DNA from: JASLBX01 sp036373915
GTDB taxonomy: Bacteria > Actinomycetota > Actinomycetes > Jiangellales > Jiangellaceae
Reading direction: 5' to 3'
NCBI GenBank assembly: GCA_036373915.1
Contig: DASUUU010000100.1
Coordinates: forward strand, 1-36,199
Length of the DNA: 36,199 nucleotides
Positions 7,185 through 14,540 of this stretch are shown here, piece after piece. The first letter of the stretch is position 1. Each line of letters opens with the position of its first letter. The position numbers were made by a program, and so were the translations under genes. Below the pieces are notes generated by a model, which saw only the letters and a program-made list of their open reading frames with translations, did not search any database and was not told the DNA's origin.

Positions 7185-8170
7185 CGCTGACGAGTAGAGC
7201 GCGCGGCTGCCTGGCCGGGCTCGCCGTGGGTGATGCGCTGGGCCGGCCCGCCGAGGGCATGGAGCCGGCCCAGATCGCTGAGCGGTGGGGACGTATCGAG
7301 GGGTACGTCGCCGAGACGCCGCTGGGCAGCGACGACACGGAGTACGCATTGCTCACGGCCAAGGCCCTGCTGCGCTACCGCACGAAGTTCAGTGCGACCA
7401 CGATTGCGGAGCTGTGGCGTACCGAGGTGTGCGGGCAGCCGGGCGGGTTCGCCGGCGGCGGGTTCAGCGAGATGTCCGCGATCCGCAACCTGGAGCGCGG
7501 CCGTCGCCCGCCGCGGTCGGGCCAGCACGCGCATTCGTGGAGCGACGGCTTGGCCATGAGAGTCGCGCCGATAGGGATCGCGCTGGCCGGCGATCCCGAC
7601 CGGGCGGCGAGCTGGGCCGAGCAGGACGGTTCGGTCAGTCACAGCGGCGAGGGCATCTACGCCGGACAGGCGGTGGCCGCTGCGGTCGCCGCGGCTGCCG
7701 GTGGCGCGGACGTGCACGCCGTTGCCGATGCCGCCGAACGAGCAGTCCCGGCCGACTCCTGGACGTCGCGCAGTCTCGCGCTCGCTCGGGAGATCGTCGG
7801 GCGGGGCGAGCAGTGGCCGGCGACGGCGCAGAAGCTCGTCTCGCGGCTCGCCGTGCGCCGGTACTACTGGGCAGACCTCGCTCCGGAGGCGGTCAGTCTG
7901 GCGCTGGCCGCGGTCATTGCCGGGGGCGGCGACTTCCGCGAGACCGTCCTGAACGCCGTCAACCTGGGCCGTGACGCGGACACGATCGCCGCCATGGCCG
8001 GTGCGGTGGCCGGTGCCATGACCGGCATCGAAGCGGTGCCGACCGAGTGGCTGCCCGCGGTGGCCGTCGCGCCGGGGGTATGCCTGGTGACCACCAAGGG
8101 AATGGACCCGATGCAGATCGCCGACGAGCTGTGCGCGCTCGCGGCGGAGCTGGCAGGCAGCGATGGCTGA
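7181..8170 (+). CDS. ADP-ribosylglycohydrolase family protein, copy 1 (metal site intact)
   Basis: 329 residues starting with GTG inside the stop overlap GTGA; GGCGAGGAGA lies upstream. The fold's markers appear in order: GCLAGLAVGDALGRPAEG (9-26), the metal-binding SDDTE (50-54), DGLAMRVAPIGIA, SHSGEGIYAGQAVAAAVAAA, and NLGRDADT with Asp265 and Asp267, the second half of the di-magnesium site. Characterised relatives (DraG, ARH1/ARH3) cleave the N- or O-glycosidic bond to the ribose of ADP-ribose. Here the position after a sugar importer and before a ribokinase-like gene suggests a small imported riboside rather than a modified protein. E. coli YegU is a relative in a comparable context. Confidence 0.9.
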   Translation: MTLTSRARGCLAGLAVGDALGRPAEGMEPAQIAERWGRIEGYVAETPLGSDDTEYALLTAKALLRYRTKFSATTIAELWRTEVCGQPGGFAGGGFSEMSAIRNLERGRRPPRSGQHAHSWSDGLAMRVAPIGIALAGDPDRAASWAEQDGSVSHSGEGIYAGQAVAAAVAAAAGGADVHAVADAAERAVPADSWTSRSLALAREIVGRGEQWPATAQKLVSRLAVRRYYWADLAPEAVSLALAAVIAGGGDFRETVLNAVNLGRDADTIAAMAGAVAGAMTGIEAVPTEWLPAVAVAPGVCLVTTKGMDPMQIADELCALAAELAGSDG

Positions 8171-9218
8171 GCCGACGTACGCCGAGCGCGTCACCACAAT
8201 CGTCCACGGGCTCGTGACCGGCGACGGCATGAGCTGGCCATCCTGGTGGCACCGGATGGGAACCCTGCCGCCCCGCCGCGAGGTGCGCCTGGCCGAGGCT
8301 TGGCAGCATGGGCGCGACGGCCACACGACATCGTTGCCCACGCCGTACCTGCACTCGTCGGCACCGTCGCTCGTCGACCCCGCCGGCCCGACAGATGACG
8401 TCGAGTGGTTCGTCGTCGCCGTCCGGCACCTGGCCGGCCAGCGGTTGGACGGGTCACCGGCCGGCGAGCAACACGCCGTCTGGCGTCAGCTCGCCCAGAG
8501 CCGGGCGGCGGACGAGCGATCAGTACGCGGCCGGGTCGGCACCGTCATCGCGCTCGATAACCTGAACGCAGGTCTGCGCCCCCCGGTCAGCGGCAACGAC
8601 AACCCGCACTACTTCGACGACCTCGCCTGCGTGCGTGGGATTGCCGCCGGCCTGCTCCGGCCCGGCGCGCCGGTGCCCGCCGCCGAGCTGGCGGCTCACG
8701 ACGCCGAGGTGACCCACGCTCTCGACGGGGTGTGGGGCGCGAGGGCCGTGGCCGCGCTCGTCTCTGAGCTGGTGGCAGGTTCGGGCCGCGGGGCGGCGGT
8801 CGCCGCCGCACGCGCTCAGCTGCCGGAGAGCAGCTGGATCGGCCAGGTCGTGGCCGAATGCCTGGCAGAGGCGCGGCCGGCCGATTCTCCGCTCGAGCTG
8901 GCCGCACGCCTGGAACGGGACGTGGTCGACCACGTGTACGCGTATGCCAACCAGGCGCCGGAAACGACCGGGCTGCTGCTCGCACATCTGGCGGTCGCAC
9001 TCGACGGCGAATCGTTGCTGCTGGGTGCGCTGGCCCATCCGCGGCACGCGGACGCCCTGGTCCCGCTGGCCGGCGCCGTCGGCGCGGCGGCCTTCGGCGA
9101 GAGCGAGGCGGGTTCGGGGTTGCCGGCGCTATCCGGTGCCTGCATTCGTGATCTGGCCGGCACGTCGCTTGCGAGCGTCGTTTCCGCGATTCTGGAGTAC
9201 CAGGAGGTGTCGGCGTGA
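8163..9218 (+). CDS. ADP-ribosylglycohydrolase-like protein, copy 2 (degenerate metal site)
   Basis: 351 residues, overlapping copy 1 by eight bases and copy 3 by four. Family traits remain but are eroded: the first motif reads GLVTGDGMSWPSWW, the first metal motif TDDVE (77-81) is kept in part, and a mid segment has HYFDDLACVRGIAAGLL and THALDGVWGARAVAALVSELV. The C-terminal DxD motif, RDADT in copy 1, has become RHADA (294-298): the first aspartate is His295 and the threonine is Ala298, while Asp297 stays. The frame is intact with normal codon use, so it is maintained by selection. It may be a non-catalytic partner, or an enzyme with altered metal use. Assignment rests on motif alignment by eye with its neighbours. 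Confidence 0.75.
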   Translation: MAEPTYAERVTTIVHGLVTGDGMSWPSWWHRMGTLPPRREVRLAEAWQHGRDGHTTSLPTPYLHSSAPSLVDPAGPTDDVEWFVVAVRHLAGQRLDGSPAGEQHAVWRQLAQSRAADERSVRGRVGTVIALDNLNAGLRPPVSGNDNPHYFDDLACVRGIAAGLLRPGAPVPAAELAAHDAEVTHALDGVWGARAVAALVSELVAGSGRGAAVAAARAQLPESSWIGQVVAECLAEARPADSPLELAARLERDVVDHVYAYANQAPETTGLLLAHLAVALDGESLLLGALAHPRHADALVPLAGAVGAAAFGESEAGSGLPALSGACIRDLAGTSLASVVSAILEYQEVSA

Positions 9219-10366
9219 GCGCAGGTGGGCTGGCTGAACGCACGGTCGGATGCTTGGTCGGCGCCGCGGTCGGCGACGCTCTCGGTGGGGCCACCGAGGG
9301 CTGGACTCCGGCCCAGATCAGGGAACGGTGGGGCGGCTGGGTCACGGGAATCGTGCCGCCGTACTACGAGAACTGGCGGACCGCGCGGCCGATCGCCCCG
9401 TACCACAAGGGTGACGGACACGTCACCGACGACACCTTGATGACGCACCTGCTGGTGGAGGTCTACGACGAGGTACGCCGCCACCTGACCGCCTACGACA
9501 TGGCCGAGCACCTGGTGCCGCGCATGATCGGCAGCCCTCGCTGGATCCCTGAACTGGAGGCCGAGTCGCTGCCACTGCACCGGCTGTTCCTTGCGGAGAA
9601 GTACGTCGCCCTGCGCCTGCACTGGGGTCACGTCGACCCGCGCGAGGCCGGGGTCGGCAACGCGGTCAACTGCGGCGCCGCGATGTACATGCCGCCCGTG
9701 GGTGTCGTCAATGCGGCCGACCCGCGCGCCGCGTACGCCGAGGCGATCGACCTGACCGGCGCCCACCAGTGGTCGTACGGCCGGGAGGCCGCGGGGGTCA
9801 TGGCCGCCTGCGTGGCGGCCGCGATGGCGCCCGCCGCCACGGTAGACCAGGTGATCTCGACCGCGCTGGCGGTGTCCCGCGACGGTACCCGGCGGGCCAT
9901 CGACGCGGCCCTCAGCGCCGCTGATTCCTACGATCACTGGACGTCCGCCGTCGAGTCCGGCGCACTCCGGGCGGCCGTGGCGCCGTACGACACGGTGGGT
10001 GAGGACTACCGTGACCAGGGTCTTGGTGCGCGGCGTCCCAGCCGGTTGCACAGCATCGAGGAGTTGCCGGTTGCGCTCGCCTTGCTCCGGCTCGCCGGTG
10101 GTAGCTGGACCGAAGCCGTGCTCGGCGGCGTCAACTACGGGCGAGACTCCGACTCGATCGCGACCATGGCCGGCGCGCTGGCCGGTGCGTTGGGCGGCAG
10201 GGACGCCGTGCCGGCGCAGCTGGCAGAGGACGTCACCACCGCAAGCAAGATCGACATAGTGACACCTGGAGAGCGGCTGGCCGAGGCAACGGTGGAGATC
10301 CGCCGGGCGGACGCCGAGCATGCTGCCAGAACGGCCGCGGCCTTCGACCGGCTGGTGAACACATGA
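9215..10366 (+). CDS. ADP-ribosylglycohydrolase family protein, copy 3 (metal site intact)
   Basis: 383 residues, started by a GTG within GTGA at the end of copy 2, with CAGGAGG just upstream. Motifs are complete: GCLVGAAVGDALGGATEG, the metal-binding TDDT (71-74), a central region with NAVNCGAAMYMPPVGVVNA and REAAGVMAACVAAAMA, and NYGRDSDS with Asp311 and Asp313. An aromatic insert (PPYYENWRTARPIAPYHKGDG, about 48-68) before TDDT is absent from copy 1 and could shape a different pocket. Two intact but diverged copies suggest two related substrates or two bonds in one substrate. The stop overlaps the kinase start (ATGA). Confidence 0.9.
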   Translation: MSAGGLAERTVGCLVGAAVGDALGGATEGWTPAQIRERWGGWVTGIVPPYYENWRTARPIAPYHKGDGHVTDDTLMTHLLVEVYDEVRRHLTAYDMAEHLVPRMIGSPRWIPELEAESLPLHRLFLAEKYVALRLHWGHVDPREAGVGNAVNCGAAMYMPPVGVVNAADPRAAYAEAIDLTGAHQWSYGREAAGVMAACVAAAMAPAATVDQVISTALAVSRDGTRRAIDAALSAADSYDHWTSAVESGALRAAVAPYDTVGEDYRDQGLGARRPSRLHSIEELPVALALLRLAGGSWTEAVLGGVNYGRDSDSIATMAGALAGALGGRDAVPAQLAEDVTTASKIDIVTPGERLAEATVEIRRADAEHAARTAAAFDRLVNT

Positions 10367-11304
10367 GCTCGCTCGGCGGATCGCGGCCCCGTATCGGCGT
10401 GCTGGGCAGCGCGAACATGGACCTTGTCGTGACGGTGGACCGGGCGCCGAAGCTCGGTGAGACCGTGACGGGGCGGACGTTCCACACAGTCCCGGGCGGC
10501 AAGGGCGCCAACCAGGCGCTCGCCGCGGCCCGCGCCGGGGGAGACGTCACGTTCCTGGGAGCGGTCGGGGCGGATGCCTACGGCGAACAGATCCGGGCGC
10601 TGCTCGCGGCTGACGGTATCGATGTGACAGGCCTGGCGAGCAGCACGGAGCCGACCGGCACCGCACACATCGTTGTCGATGCGCGGGGCGGCAATTCCAT
10701 CGTGGTCGTCCCGGGAGCCAATGGAACGGTCACCGAACTGACCGAGGCGCATCGCGCTGCCATCGCCGGCGTCGGCACCCTGCTCCTGCAACTGGAGCTG
10801 CCGCTTGCCGTGGTGGCCGAAGCGGCCGCCTTCGCCCGGGCGGCGGGCGTTCGTACCGTGCTGACACCAGCGCCGGCCAGTCCACTGCCCGCAGGCCTGC
10901 TCGGATCGGTCGATCTGCTGGTACCCAACGAGCACGAGGTCGCCGTCCTCGCCGGCGACTTACCCGGCCCCACAAGTCCGCACGCCGCGGCGATGGCATT
11001 GTCCGGCGGGACGACCGAGGTACTCGTCACCCTCGCCGACCGGGGCTCGGCGTACTACCCGGCTGATGGTGAACCGGTAGTGGTTCCCGCCGTCGAGGTG
11101 GAAGCCGTGGACACGACGGCGGCGGGAGATACGTTCGTCGGCGCCTTCGCGGTGGCCCAGGGCGAGGGCCGGCCCATAGCCGATGCGATGCGATGGGCAT
11201 CGGCGGCGGCGGCGCTGTCCGTGCAACGGCTGGGCGCCTCGACCTCCATGTCGCGCCGCGTCGAGATCGATGAGCTCTACCAGAGCGCGGCGGAGCAGGC
11301 GTGA
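10363..11304 (+). CDS. PfkB family carbohydrate kinase, ribokinase-like
   Basis: 313 residues with all PfkB hallmarks: GSANMDLV at the sugar-binding N-terminus, GGKGANQALAAARAG (45-59), the ribokinase-like VTFLGAVGADAYG, and DTTAAGDTFVGA with catalytic base Asp256. Length and the GGKGAN form fit ribokinases, which phosphorylate ribose at O5 with ATP. Close PfkB relatives take nucleosides or other sugars, so the exact substrate is open. Placed right after the glycohydrolases (four-base ATGA overlap), it most simply phosphorylates the sugar they release, trapping it for the pentose phosphate pathway. The pairing with an ADP-ribosylglycohydrolase parallels yegU-yegV of E. coli. Confidence 0.92.
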   Translation: MSSLGGSRPRIGVLGSANMDLVVTVDRAPKLGETVTGRTFHTVPGGKGANQALAAARAGGDVTFLGAVGADAYGEQIRALLAADGIDVTGLASSTEPTGTAHIVVDARGGNSIVVVPGANGTVTELTEAHRAAIAGVGTLLLQLELPLAVVAEAAAFARAAGVRTVLTPAPASPLPAGLLGSVDLLVPNEHEVAVLAGDLPGPTSPHAAAMALSGGTTEVLVTLADRGSAYYPADGEPVVVPAVEVEAVDTTAAGDTFVGAFAVAQGEGRPIADAMRWASAAAALSVQRLGASTSMSRRVEIDELYQSAAEQA

Positions 11305-12491
11305 GTTCGTACCCGTTGTCCGACGTCCGGGTCATCGACGTGTCGACGCTGTTCGCGGGCCCCATGGCGGCAATGCATTTGGGCGATATGGGAGCCGACG
11401 TGATCAAGGTCGAGCATCCCGCGCGGCCCGATCCGGCGCGCGGGCACGGTCCGGCGAAGGACGGGCACAACCTCTGGTGGAAGACGCTCGGGCGCAACAA
11501 GCGGGCGGTGACCATCGACCTGTCACATCGCGGGGGCCAGGGCGTGTTCCGGCGGCTAGCGCGGACGGCGGACGTGGTGATCGAGAACTTCCGCCCGGAC
11601 ACTCTCGAAGCCTGGGGTCTCGGCTACGAGCAGCTGTCGGCCGGCAATCCTGGGCTCGTACTGGCCAGGGTCAGCGGGTTCGGGCAGCTGGGCCCGTACC
11701 GGCGGCGGCCGGGTTTCGGCACGCTGGCCGAGGCGATGAGCGGGTTCGCGGCAATGACCGGCGAGCCGGACCGGCCACCGACACTGCCGCCGTTCGGCCT
11801 GGCCGACGGAGTCGCGTCGCTGGCCACGGCTTTCGCAATGATGACCGCATTGTATGCGCGGTCGGGCACGGGTCGTGGTCAGGTTGTGGATCTGGCCATC
11901 GTCGAGCCCATCCTGGCCATGCTCGGCCCGCAGCTCACCCGCTGGGACCAGCTCGGTACGGTCCAGCCACGCACCGGCAACCGCTCGGTCAACAACGCGC
12001 CGCGCAACACCTACCGCACCGCCGACGGCCGGTGGGTGGCGGTGTCGACAAGCTCGCAGAACATCGCCGCGCGAGTCATGCGGCTGGTCGGGCATCCCGA
12101 GGTCGTGGACGAGCCGTGGTTCGCGTCCGGCGCCGGCCGTGCGGCGCATGCCGACGACTTGGACGACGCGGTGGCCGCCTGGGTGAGCGAGCGGACCCGA
12201 GACGAGGTCCTGGTCGAGTTCGAGAAGGCGCAGGCGGCCGCCGCGCCGGTCTACGACGCCGCCGACATCGTTGCCGATCCGCAGTTCGAGGCGCTCGGCA
12301 CAGTGGTTCGGATGCCGGACGACGATCTGGGCTCGGTGGCCATGCAGAACGTGCTGTTCCGGCTCTCGCAGACACCGGGCGCCGTGCGGTGGACCGGACG
12401 CCGGCACGGAGCCGACACCGACGAGGTGCTGGCCGAGCTGGGCTATTCGCCCGCCGAGGTGGAGGAGCTACGGGCCGGAGGCGCGGTGTGA
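11301..12491 (+). CDS. CaiB/BaiF (family III) CoA-transferase
   Basis: 396 residues opening with VRVIDVSTLFAGPMAAMHLG and GADVIKVEHP, the family III signature, then NLWWKTLGRNKRAVTIDL and VIENFRPDTLEAWGLGYEQL. The catalytic aspartate is Asp169 in FGLADG, the same number as in Oxalobacter formyl-CoA transferase. Members move CoA between carboxylic acids. It begins at a GTG inside the kinase's stop overlap (GTGA), so it is the last cistron of the operon. A CoA-transferase is unexpected in a sugar operon; it suggests that the non-sugar part, or a further product, is a carboxylic acid handled as a CoA ester. The 3' end overlaps the convergent YjbR-like gene by 24 bases. Confidence 0.92.
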   Translation: MSSYPLSDVRVIDVSTLFAGPMAAMHLGDMGADVIKVEHPARPDPARGHGPAKDGHNLWWKTLGRNKRAVTIDLSHRGGQGVFRRLARTADVVIENFRPDTLEAWGLGYEQLSAGNPGLVLARVSGFGQLGPYRRRPGFGTLAEAMSGFAAMTGEPDRPPTLPPFGLADGVASLATAFAMMTALYARSGTGRGQVVDLAIVEPILAMLGPQLTRWDQLGTVQPRTGNRSVNNAPRNTYRTADGRWVAVSTSSQNIAARVMRLVGHPEVVDEPWFASGAGRAAHADDLDDAVAAWVSERTRDEVLVEFEKAQAAAAPVYDAADIVADPQFEALGTVVRMPDDDLGSVAMQNVLFRLSQTPGAVRWTGRRHGADTDEVLAELGYSPAEVEELRAGGAV

Positions 12492-13007
12492 GCCGGCCTG
12501 CCCTGACGCTGCCGTACGTCCAAGTCTCTGAGCCTCGAGCCAAGCAGCGGCTCGGCGCCTCGACGCGCGTGACAACCAGGCGTCCTCGATGATCTCCGCG
12601 AGCTCTTGCCGGGTCAGCCGTCCGAGGTGGCTTCCTCGCAGGAGCACCGACAGGTGGCCGTCGAAGTGCGGGGTCGTGAAGAAGGGCGTCGTCCGGTCCT
12701 GGACGAGTGCGAGTTTGTCGGCCTCGCTCGGCACCCAGAACACCATCACGTCGTCGTAACGCTCGCCGGTCTCGGGGTCGACCGCATCCGGCCGTGGATT
12801 CCTGAAGAAGACGAAGGACTTGCCGCCAACCTGGTAGACCGGGTTTCCCAGGGAGCCGTACTCGACTGTGACGTGTGGCATGGCGCGAGCGATCTCGTGC
12901 ACGTCCTCGATGCGTGCCGTCCTGCTGGCGTCGTGGGAGGTCTTGGGCGCAGCGGGCCGGGAATCCTGCGGCCCGCGCGCGCCTCTCTCGGGCGAATCCG
13001 ACCCCAC
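12468..13007 (-). CDS. MmcQ/YjbR-like protein
   Basis: 179 residues. The recognisable part spans about 35-160: RIEDVHEIARAMPHVTVEYG, VGGKSFVFFRNPR, a strand FWVPSEADKLALVQD and FFTTPHFDGHLSVLLR, then LTRQELAEIIEDAWLSRASRR. This is the MmcQ/YjbR (CyaY-like) fold with its terminal 'el.elieeAw' helix. The biochemical role of this family is not settled. The GTG at 13007 has AGGAG four bases upstream and is preferred, although it gives a 30-residue Ser/Arg-rich extension before the domain. It starts seven bases after the stop of the membrane protein, so the two form an operon. Confidence 0.8.
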   Translation of the reverse strand: MGSDSPERGARGPQDSRPAAPKTSHDASRTARIEDVHEIARAMPHVTVEYGSLGNPVYQVGGKSFVFFRNPRPDAVDPETGERYDDVMVFWVPSEADKLALVQDRTTPFFTTPHFDGHLSVLLRGSHLGRLTRQELAEIIEDAWLSRASRRRAAAWLEAQRLGRTAASGQAGSHRASGP

Positions 13008-13014
13008 CGTTCTC

Positions 13015-13656
13015 CTACGGCATTTCCGGGGCGGCAGGTGCCGGAGACAGCCGGCGGTACACGTAGGCAATGGCCAGCAGCGAGATTCCGGACGTGATGA
13101 GTACACCGACGATAAGCAGGAGGATCCCGAGCAGGTTGAGTCCGATCAGCAGGAGCCCGAAGAGGAAGAGCTGCCAGCGGTGGCCCCGGGTGATGTCCGC
13201 GCTGCGGCGGAGCGCGCCGATGGGGTCGGTGCTACCGGTATCGACGATGTGGAATCCGTAGAACGCGAAGACGATGGCCGCGATGACGCCCGGCACGATC
13301 AGCAGGATGAGGCCGATTCCGACCATCAAGGCATAGAGCAGCGCGGCGATCAGGTAGGGCACGACAAGCTTGAACTTGTCGATGACCGCCTGGGCATTTA
13401 TCGGCCGGCCGTCGGTGATGTCCAAGGCGATCTTGATCCAGCCGATGGCGATGAGCTGGCCGAGCACGAACGAGATCAGGCTGAGCACGAATCGTCCGCC
13501 GGCGCTCGCATCCCGCTGGAGAAGCTGGAACAGACCGTTCACGGCCCAGACGATGAGGGCGAAAAGCGCCATCGGGAGGATGTTCGGCCAGAAGCGTTGC
13601 CAGCCGGCGGACACCGCCTCGCCGATGTCGAAGCGTGGTCCTGTGTGCTGCTGCAT
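13015..13656 (-). CDS. Multi-pass membrane protein of unknown function
   Basis: 213 residues. A short cytoplasmic start containing FDIGEAVSAGWQRFWPNI leads into about five to six membrane helices (ILPMALFALIVWAVNGLF; FVLSLISFVLGQLIAIGWIK; VPYLIAALLYALMVGIG with LILLIVPGVIAAIVFAF; a C-terminal pair). A conserved-looking loop, DTGSTDPIGALRRSADITRG, separates the later helices. This 'small integral membrane protein with IGAL..S..l..g' pattern is frequent in actinobacteria and Firmicutes, but I cannot assign a role. The ATG at 13656 has AGGAG seven to eight bases upstream. It leads a two-gene unit with the YjbR-like gene. Confidence 0.82.
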   Translation of the reverse strand: MQQHTGPRFDIGEAVSAGWQRFWPNILPMALFALIVWAVNGLFQLLQRDASAGGRFVLSLISFVLGQLIAIGWIKIALDITDGRPINAQAVIDKFKLVVPYLIAALLYALMVGIGLILLIVPGVIAAIVFAFYGFHIVDTGSTDPIGALRRSADITRGHRWQLFLFGLLLIGLNLLGILLLIVGVLITSGISLLAIAYVYRRLSPAPAAPEMP

Positions 13657-13864
13657 TCGGGATCTCCTGTCCTTTGTCTCACCACGAGGATCGGCTGTCA
13701 TGATCGGAGTGTGCGCTTCGGACGTGCGACAGCGTACGCGATGATCTTGCCGTTGGCTCGGATTAGGGGCCGACAGGAATCTACCGACGATGCGCCACGC
13801 GCAAGATTGTGCGACGCTCTGATCACGAGTACCTGAGAGACGTCGGCGAAGGGCGGGATCGAGG

Positions 13865-14041
13865 GTGAGCAACAGTTCCGGCACCGCGGCGGGTGGTGCG
13901 ATCTATGGCCTGGGCATCTTCGGGGCGCTGGTCTACTTCTGGCAGCAGGCGGACTCGTTCTGGGAGTACGTGCTGGCCGTCGTGCAGGGTCTGCTGTGGC
14001 CGGCGTTTATGGTTTACGAGGTGTTCGGGGCCCTGGACTGA
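13865..14041 (+). CDS. Small membrane protein, 58 residues
   Basis: A GTG-started frame of 58 codons ends in TGA at 14041. After a short Ser/Gly-rich start (VSNSSGTAAGG) come two hydrophobic segments: AIYGLGIFGALVYFW at about 12-26 and YVLAVVQGLLWPAFMVYEVF at about 35-54, with QQADSFWE between. The protein should cross the membrane twice as a hairpin with both ends on one side. Composition, aromatic residues at the segment borders and GC-rich third positions argue for a real gene. Small proteins of this kind are common in actinobacteria and uncharacterised. It ends 33 bases before the ABM-like gene, likely co-transcribed. Confidence 0.7.
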   Translation: MSNSSGTAAGGAIYGLGIFGALVYFWQQADSFWEYVLAVVQGLLWPAFMVYEVFGALD

Positions 14042-14074
14042 GGGCTGGAAGCCGCGACCGATCAAGGAGATGAC

Positions 14075-14383
14075 GTGATCGCCAGAATGTGGCGTGGCAA
14101 GATCCGCACCGACGACGTCGCGGCGTACGTCGAATACATCGATGGCACCGGGATCAAGGAGTACCTGCAGACGCCCGGCAATCGGGGCGCCCAGATGTGG
14201 ACGCAGGACCTTGGCGACGGCACCACCGAGGTGATCACCGTAAGCTGGTGGGACAACCTCGACAGCATCCGCGGGTTCGCCGGTGACGACATCGAAGTCG
14301 CCGTGTTCTACCCCGAGGACGACAACTACCTGGTCGACCGCGAAACGCGGGTCAACCACTACGTGGTGCACGGCGATTCTTGA
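14075..14383 (+). CDS. ABM-like (dimeric alpha-beta barrel) protein
   Basis: 102 residues. MIARMWRGKIRTDDVAAYVEYI, then QMWTQDLGDGTTEVITVSWWDNLDSIRGFAGDDIEVAVFYPEDDNY can be split into the beta-alpha-beta-beta-alpha-beta order of the ferredoxin-like antibiotic-biosynthesis-monooxygenase fold. The ending 'f.GDDi..A.fypeDd.yL' matches small actinobacterial ABM-like proteins. Known relatives act as small oxygenases, heme-degrading enzymes or just dimeric binding proteins; which applies is unclear. AAGGAG five bases before the GTG fixes the start. It follows the 58-residue membrane protein and is followed by the 52-bp palindrome. Confidence 0.82.
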   Translation: MIARMWRGKIRTDDVAAYVEYIDGTGIKEYLQTPGNRGAQMWTQDLGDGTTEVITVSWWDNLDSIRGFAGDDIEVAVFYPEDDNYLVDRETRVNHYVVHGDS

Positions 14384-14418
14384 CCGGCTGGCCCGAGCCG
14401 CCCACATTGTTCCCGATG

Positions 14419-14470
14419 CTTTGCAATGCTCACCGATGAGAAGCGCTTCCTGTCGGCGAGCATTGCAAAG
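14419..14470. terminator. 52-bp near-palindrome, probable bidirectional terminator
   Basis: Left arm 14419-14436 and right arm 14453-14470 pair over 18 bases with one mismatch; the outer 13 are perfect (CTTTGCAATGCTC with GAGCATTGCAAAG). The central GAAGCGCTTC (14440-14449) is itself a palindrome with the same centre, so nearly the whole 52 bases fold on one axis. It lies between the convergent ABM-like and aminotransferase genes. No U-tract follows, as for many actinobacterial terminators. It could also be a protein-binding site or a short dispersed repeat. Confidence 0.65.
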
Positions 14471-14540
14471 GGGCGACAAGGTCCCGCTGGAGCCGAGCAT
14501 CGCCCGGCTGGCTTGGTTCCGTCTTGGCCGGCTGGCCTGT

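Noticed and set aside
5739..7349. 536-residue open frame on the minus strand
   Set aside because: It is antisense to the binding-protein gene, whose lipobox and family motifs are clear. Long antisense frames are expected at this base composition.
6548..8341. 597-residue open frame on the minus strand
   Set aside because: Arg/Pro/Ser-rich translation without any domain, opposite to the first ADP-ribosylglycohydrolase gene.
8816..10321. 501-residue open frame on the minus strand
   Set aside because: Mirrors the third glycohydrolase gene; the composition is that of a reverse frame and no motif is seen.
11183..12592. 469-residue + strand frame overlapping the CoA-transferase
   Set aside because: Arg/Gly/Ala-rich translation in a shifted frame; the CoA-transferase frame has the full family pattern including Asp169.
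14419..14470. Interpretation of the palindrome as an insertion-sequence end or attachment site
   Set aside because: No second copy, transposase or target duplication is present in the window.
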